A stretch of 64,000 nucleotides of DNA from Micromonospora echinospora (lineage in GTDB: Bacteria > Actinomycetota > Actinomycetes > Mycobacteriales > Micromonosporaceae). A program made the position numbers and the translations under genes. The notes beneath the pieces are model-generated. The model was not told the origin of the DNA. It saw only the letters and a program-made list of their open reading frames with translations, and searched no databases. Each line of letters opens with the position of its first letter. Positions within the stretch are counted from its first letter, which is position 1. The DNA lies in contig NZ_LT607413.1 of assembly GCF_900091495.1 (NCBI RefSeq), positions 6,711,001-6,775,000 on the forward strand, read 5' to 3'. Positions 61,501-64,000 of this stretch are shown one piece after another.

Positions 61501-62432
61501 TGCTGGGCGTGCCGAACCCGGGGGTAGACGAGAGCTTCTTCGACCTGGGTGGACACTCGCTGCTCACGCCCCGCCTGGTGAACCGGATCCGGGCGGTGCT
61601 CGGTGTCGACGTCGGGGTCCGGACGGTGTTCGCCGCGCCGACCGTCGCGCAGCTCGACCGTCTCCTCGACCACGGTCAGGCGACCGGGCTGGAACCGGTG
61701 CTGACCTACCGCCGTTCGGGCGAGCGGACCCCGGTCTTCGTGCTGCCGCCCGCGAACGGGCTCGGCTGGGGCTACTCGGCCCTGCCCCGGCACGTTCCAC
61801 CGGGGCACCCGATCCACGCGCTCCAGGACCCGAGGCTCGCCGGCGGGACGGTCGACGACCTTAGCGTGGCCGAGCTGGCCGCCGGATACCGCGACCGGAT
61901 CACCGCGATCCAGCCCGCCGGTCCGTACGTGCTCGCCGGATGGTCGTTCGGGGGCACCCTGGCCCACCGGGTGGCGGTGGAGCTCCGGGCCGGTGGCGCC
62001 CAGGTGGCGTTGCTCGTCCTGTTCGACGCCCGGCCGGGTGGCGAGGGTCCGTACGAGCCGACCGAGGAGGAGGCCCACTACGTCGCCCTGGACGGGGTGA
62101 ACACCGACGCGGGTCGGACCCGGCGGGAGCAGCTCGTGGCCGCGCAGAGCCCGCTGGCCTCGTTGGACGACGCGACGCTGGACCGGCTGGTCGCGGTGAC
62201 GGCGGCGAACATCCGGGCGATGTCCGTCAACTCGCCCGTCCGGTTCGACGGTCCGGTCCTCGGCTTCGTCGCGACCCGGCACAACAAGGACTCCGACCTG
62301 CTCTGGCAGCCGTTCCTCACCGGCGGGGCGGAGTTCCACGACCTGGACTGCGGCCACCTCGACATCGTCCGGACGGACGCCATGTCCCGAATCGGCCCGA
62401 TCATCGCGGAAAGGATGAGCGACCTTGACTGA
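58524..62432 (+). CDS. Non-ribosomal peptide synthetase, C-A-T-TE (final module)
   Basis: A 1302-residue terminal NRPS. C: HHIAADG from residue 140. [12 protein letters not shown] at about 628, pocket read as D-M-L-T-I-G-G-V-S, not matching a code I know. T: Ser1012 in [11 protein letters not shown]: type I thioesterase from about 1070, catalytic Ser1141 in AGWSFGG and His1278 in LDCGHLDI, which releases or cyclises the peptide. GTG at 58524 overlaps the methyltransferase stop, while an ATG at 58542 is also possible. The Asp of the triad is likely in VLFDARPGG. The domain has no epimerase or N-methylase insert. Confidence 0.92.
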   Translation: MTGSLTMGDEAVLPLSYAQRRLWFMYKLDGPSATYNVPLINRFSVRVDPDALWAAVADVVTRHEVLRTVYVEIDGEPAQRVLPPAEARIDTAHETVAADEVDARVAQLCTRAFDLSTELPLAVRLFTVADDDHVLVLVLHHIAADGASMGPLGRDLSQAYAARLAGTAPTWEPLPVQYGDYTLWQRDLLGTDDDPASELNRQLDFWRRTLRGLPEELTLPTDFPRPVQSSHRGGTVEFTVDAETHRRLRGLAQAEQVTVYMVVQAAVATLLTRLGAGTDVPLGTAVSGRSDEALDDLVGFFVNSLVLRTDTSGDPTFVELLHRIRALDLAAFDHQDLPFERLIEELQPTRSLSRHPLFQVFFMVASGGTEDVPLLGLAGTPQRSAHDVAKFDLSFVLAEQRDEAGEPAGIKGLVEYAQDLFHPDSAQAVAAQLVRVLATVAATPRQPISGIDLLDEATRNRLLDTASATARPLPDGSILDMIAEQVARRPDAVAVVAGDRELTYRELDEQADRLAGILRRCGVGPERFVALPLDRSERLLVAILAVWKAGGAYLPIDTDHPAERISFMLDDARPVLMLTDRESADALPDVDGCPRIVLDEAVATGLLPQAADAVRPVVAPANAAYVIYTSGSTGRPKGVVVTHANLVNYQVAIGEFLCLTERDRLAAITTAAFDMSVLDLFAPLVAGATVVLVRRETVHDPTALAQVVRDQGVTVMQTTPSLWQVLLATVPEPMRGLMLITGGEALSRQLADRMRAVGRRVINGYGPTETTVSCTDAVIDDRPGPPSIGHPVANTRAYVLDERLRPVPEGTAGDLYVGGTCVTRGYLGRPGLTASRFVADPYGEPGARMYHTGDLVRWARDGHLEYLGRTDDQVKIRGFRIELGEIVAALDAHPDVAASVVTVHTGGNGDRSLVGYLARRPGTEPDLDGVRAHLAARLPDYMVPPSLVVLDALPLNANGKVDRAALPEPQRRTGGRPPATPRQQILVDLFAEVLGVPNPGVDESFFDLGGHSLLTPRLVNRIRAVLGVDVGVRTVFAAPTVAQLDRLLDHGQATGLEPVLTYRRSGERTPVFVLPPANGLGWGYSALPRHVPPGHPIHALQDPRLAGGTVDDLSVAELAAGYRDRITAIQPAGPYVLAGWSFGGTLAHRVAVELRAGGAQVALLVLFDARPGGEGPYEPTEEEAHYVALDGVNTDAGRTRREQLVAAQSPLASLDDATLDRLVAVTAANIRAMSVNSPVRFDGPVLGFVATRHNKDSDLLWQPFLTGGAEFHDLDCGHLDIVRTDAMSRIGPIIAERMSDLD

Positions 62433-62471
62433 GCGAACGGTCAAACAGCTGACCAGGAGCCGGAAGCGGAT

Positions 62472-63626
62472 GTGGGGTTGGACATACCGATGATGCCCAC
62501 CGCACTGCTGCCCCACCCGGGCCTGATCCGCGCCACGCCGCCTCCGGCGCTCGAGTCGACGGCCATGGCCCGGATCCTGGCCGTCGGCACGGCGACCCCG
62601 GAGACGGCCTACTCCCAGCGGGAACTCCTCGACATCTTCGACATCCGGGATGCCAGGATCCGCTCGGTCTACCTGAACAGCGCCATCGACCGGCGGTTCC
62701 TAACCCTGCCGGAGCCGGACGCCGACGGTGTGCGCGCGATGGAGACCACCGGCCAACTGCTGGCCAAGCACAAGGCACAGGGCATCGCGATGGGCAGTCG
62801 CGCGGTGCAGGAGTGCCTGAAGCAGATCGGCGCGGACCTCTCCGACGTCCACTACCTGCTCTGCGTCACCTCCACCGGGTTCCTCACCCCGGGCTTCAGC
62901 GCCCTGCTGATCCGGGAACTCGGGCTCGACCGGCACACCAGCCGCGCCGACATCGTCGGCATGGGCTGCAACGCGGGGCTGAACAGCCTCAACGCGGTCG
63001 CCGGCTGGGCCCGTGCCCACCCCGGCGAGCTGGCCCTGATGGTCTGCATCGAGGCCTGCTCGGCCGCGTACGTCTTCGACGGCACCATGCGTACCTCGGT
63101 GGTGAACAGCCTCTTCGGCGACGGGTCGGCGGCCATCGCGGTGGTCGCCGGGACCGAGCCCGACCCGGCCACCGACCAGCCGCTCACCCCGCGCATCGTC
63201 GACTTCACCAGCTGCATCATCCCCGAGGCGGTGGACGCGATGCGCTACGACTGGGACAGCGCGCAGAACGGGTTCAGCTTCTACCTCGACCCGGACATCC
63301 CGTACGTCGTGGGCGCGCACGCCCGGCTGACCGTGGACCGGCTGCTCGGTCGGGCCGGCCTGCGCCAGTCCGACATCGCGCACTGGCTCGTGCACTCCGG
63401 GGGCAAGAAGGTCATCGACGCCGTCGGCGTCAACCTCGGCCTGACCCGTTACGACCTGCGGCACACCACCGGTGTCCTGCGCGACTACGGCAACCTGTCG
63501 AGCGGGTCGTTCCTCTTCTCCTACGAACGCCTGATCCAGGAGGGCACCGTCCGTCCCGGCGAGTACGGCGTCCTCATGACGATGGGGCCCGGTTCCACCA
63601 TCGAGACCTGCCTGGTCCGCTGGTGA
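62472..63626 (+). CDS. dpgA: Type III polyketide synthase DpgA (3,5-dihydroxyphenylacetyl-CoA synthase)
   Basis: Condenses four malonyl-CoA units to 3,5-dihydroxyphenylacetyl-CoA, with DpgB and DpgD aiding. The 384-residue protein is a chalcone-synthase-fold enzyme that matches glycopeptide DpgA closely: SVYLNSAIDRRFLTLP, TSTGFLTPGFSALLIREL, and TMGPGSTIE. The catalytic triad is Cys166 in GMGCNAGLN, His308 in WLVHSGGKK and Asn341 in DYGNLSSG. The start is uncertain: GTG at 62472 or ATG at 62490/62493. It follows NRPS2 by about 40 bases in the same operon. Confidence 0.95.
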   Translation: MGLDIPMMPTALLPHPGLIRATPPPALESTAMARILAVGTATPETAYSQRELLDIFDIRDARIRSVYLNSAIDRRFLTLPEPDADGVRAMETTGQLLAKHKAQGIAMGSRAVQECLKQIGADLSDVHYLLCVTSTGFLTPGFSALLIRELGLDRHTSRADIVGMGCNAGLNSLNAVAGWARAHPGELALMVCIEACSAAYVFDGTMRTSVVNSLFGDGSAAIAVVAGTEPDPATDQPLTPRIVDFTSCIIPEAVDAMRYDWDSAQNGFSFYLDPDIPYVVGAHARLTVDRLLGRAGLRQSDIAHWLVHSGGKKVIDAVGVNLGLTRYDLRHTTGVLRDYGNLSSGSFLFSYERLIQEGTVRPGEYGVLMTMGPGSTIETCLVRW

Positions 63627-63673
63627 ACCGCCCGGCGCACCTTCCATCCCTGCCACCCCACACGGGAGAAGAC

Positions 63674-64000
63674 ATGCAGCTCCAGCACTCCATCGACGGG
63701 AGCGAGCCGCTCGCTCCGGCGATCGTCGCGGCGCTCGACGCCTTCATCGACACCGTCGAGGACGCGCCCGCCGGTGCCGTCGCGCTGCTCGACCTCACCG
63801 GCGTCCCCGCGCCGACCGCCACCGACCGGCCGCCGCTGGCCGTGGTGAACCGGTGGGAGCGGGTCCTGCGCCGCCTGGAGCGGGTCGGCACGACGACCGT
63901 CGCCGTGGTCCGCGGGGACTGCGGCGGCACCGCCGTCGAGGCCCTGCTCGCCACCGACCTGCGGGTCGCCACCACCGACGCCCGGCTGCACCTGCCGGTC
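63674..64000 (+). CDS. dpgB: DpgB, enoyl-CoA hydratase-like helper (3' end cut by the window)
   Basis: Helper protein of the crotonase superfamily that increases DpgA turnover in the Dpg pathway. Only the first 109 residues are visible. They begin LQHSIDGSEPLAPAIVAALD and include VNRWERVLRRLERV and VAVVRGDCGGTAVEALLATDLRVA, which resembles the crotonase oxyanion-hole region. GGGAGAAG precedes the ATG at 63674, and it follows dpgA by about 50 bases. dpgC and dpgD are expected beyond the window. Confidence 0.85.
   Translation, partial: MQLQHSIDGSEPLAPAIVAALDAFIDTVEDAPAGAVALLDLTGVPAPTATDRPPLAVVNRWERVLRRLERVGTTTVAVVRGDCGGTAVEALLATDLRVATTDARLHLPV

Noticed and set aside
59043..62516. A 1157-residue minus-strand open frame opposite NRPS2
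   Set aside because: It is the antisense shadow of an NRPS gene with clear motifs on the plus strand.

Overview
The window is very GC-rich actinomycete chromosome with dense, often start/stop-overlapping genes and frequent GTG starts. A type VII secretion (T7SS) locus, paired DUF6114/DUF6230 proteins, a DivIVA-like coiled-coil protein and a dihydroxyphenylglycine (Dpg) peptide cluster together suggest a Micromonospora-like member of the Micromonosporaceae. That placement is inference from gene content, not from a marker gene.

Layout. (1) 1-6.6 kb: a sugar operon in rbs order (PfkB kinase, truncated by the window edge; permease; binding lipoprotein; double ATPase; RbsD mutarotase), then a DeoC-type aldolase with all three catalytic residues and a GntR/UTRA regulator. 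The kinase plus aldolase combination points to 2-deoxyribose or a related pentose. (2) 6.6-18 kb: mixed housekeeping and stress genes: RecD2-like helicase, a MarR regulator facing a YceI protein across a set of dyads, pirin, nitroreductase, KptA, an IS5-family remnant inserted exactly at the stop codon of a uridine-kinase-like gene, a MetF-fold protein, an O-methyltransferase and a GHMP kinase. (3) 18-22 kb: DUF6114/DUF6230 membrane proteins, a divergent secreted protein behind a textbook promoter, an HxlR regulator and a membrane protein with a kinase-like N-terminus. (4) 22-33.4 kb: an exopolysaccharide locus on the minus strand (polymerase/ligase, flippase, four glycosyltransferases, all translationally coupled), a divergent DUF1800/DUF1501 pair, and an LCP glycopolymer transferase whose membrane anchor lies in a different frame. 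(5) 33.4-47 kb: an incomplete T7SS locus (EccC, EccD, three small WXG100-type proteins, a MinD-like ATPase, accessory proteins) next to a 1451-residue RHS toxin with an AT-richer tip and a probable immunity gene. EccB, EccE and the mycosin protease are not in the window. (6) 47-49.7 kb: DUF4291 protein, long coiled-coil protein, anti-sigma-type ATPase. (7) 49.8 kb to the end: a non-ribosomal peptide cluster on the plus strand, cut by the window edge.

The peptide cluster is the most distinctive part. It runs mbtH, a HpgT-type aminotransferase, an NRPS with C-A-T-C-A-T domains, a free-standing methyltransferase resembling the C-terminal domain of ovothiol synthase OvoA, an NRPS with C-A-T-TE domains, dpgA (type III PKS) and the start of dpgB. 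DpgA, DpgB and HpgT would make and aminate the precursor of 3,5-dihydroxyphenylglycine. The second adenylation domain has a binding-pocket pattern close to known Dpg domains. The three modules, lack of an epimerase, lack of a loading module and the unusual methyltransferase suggest a small Dpg-containing peptide that I cannot match to a known product.
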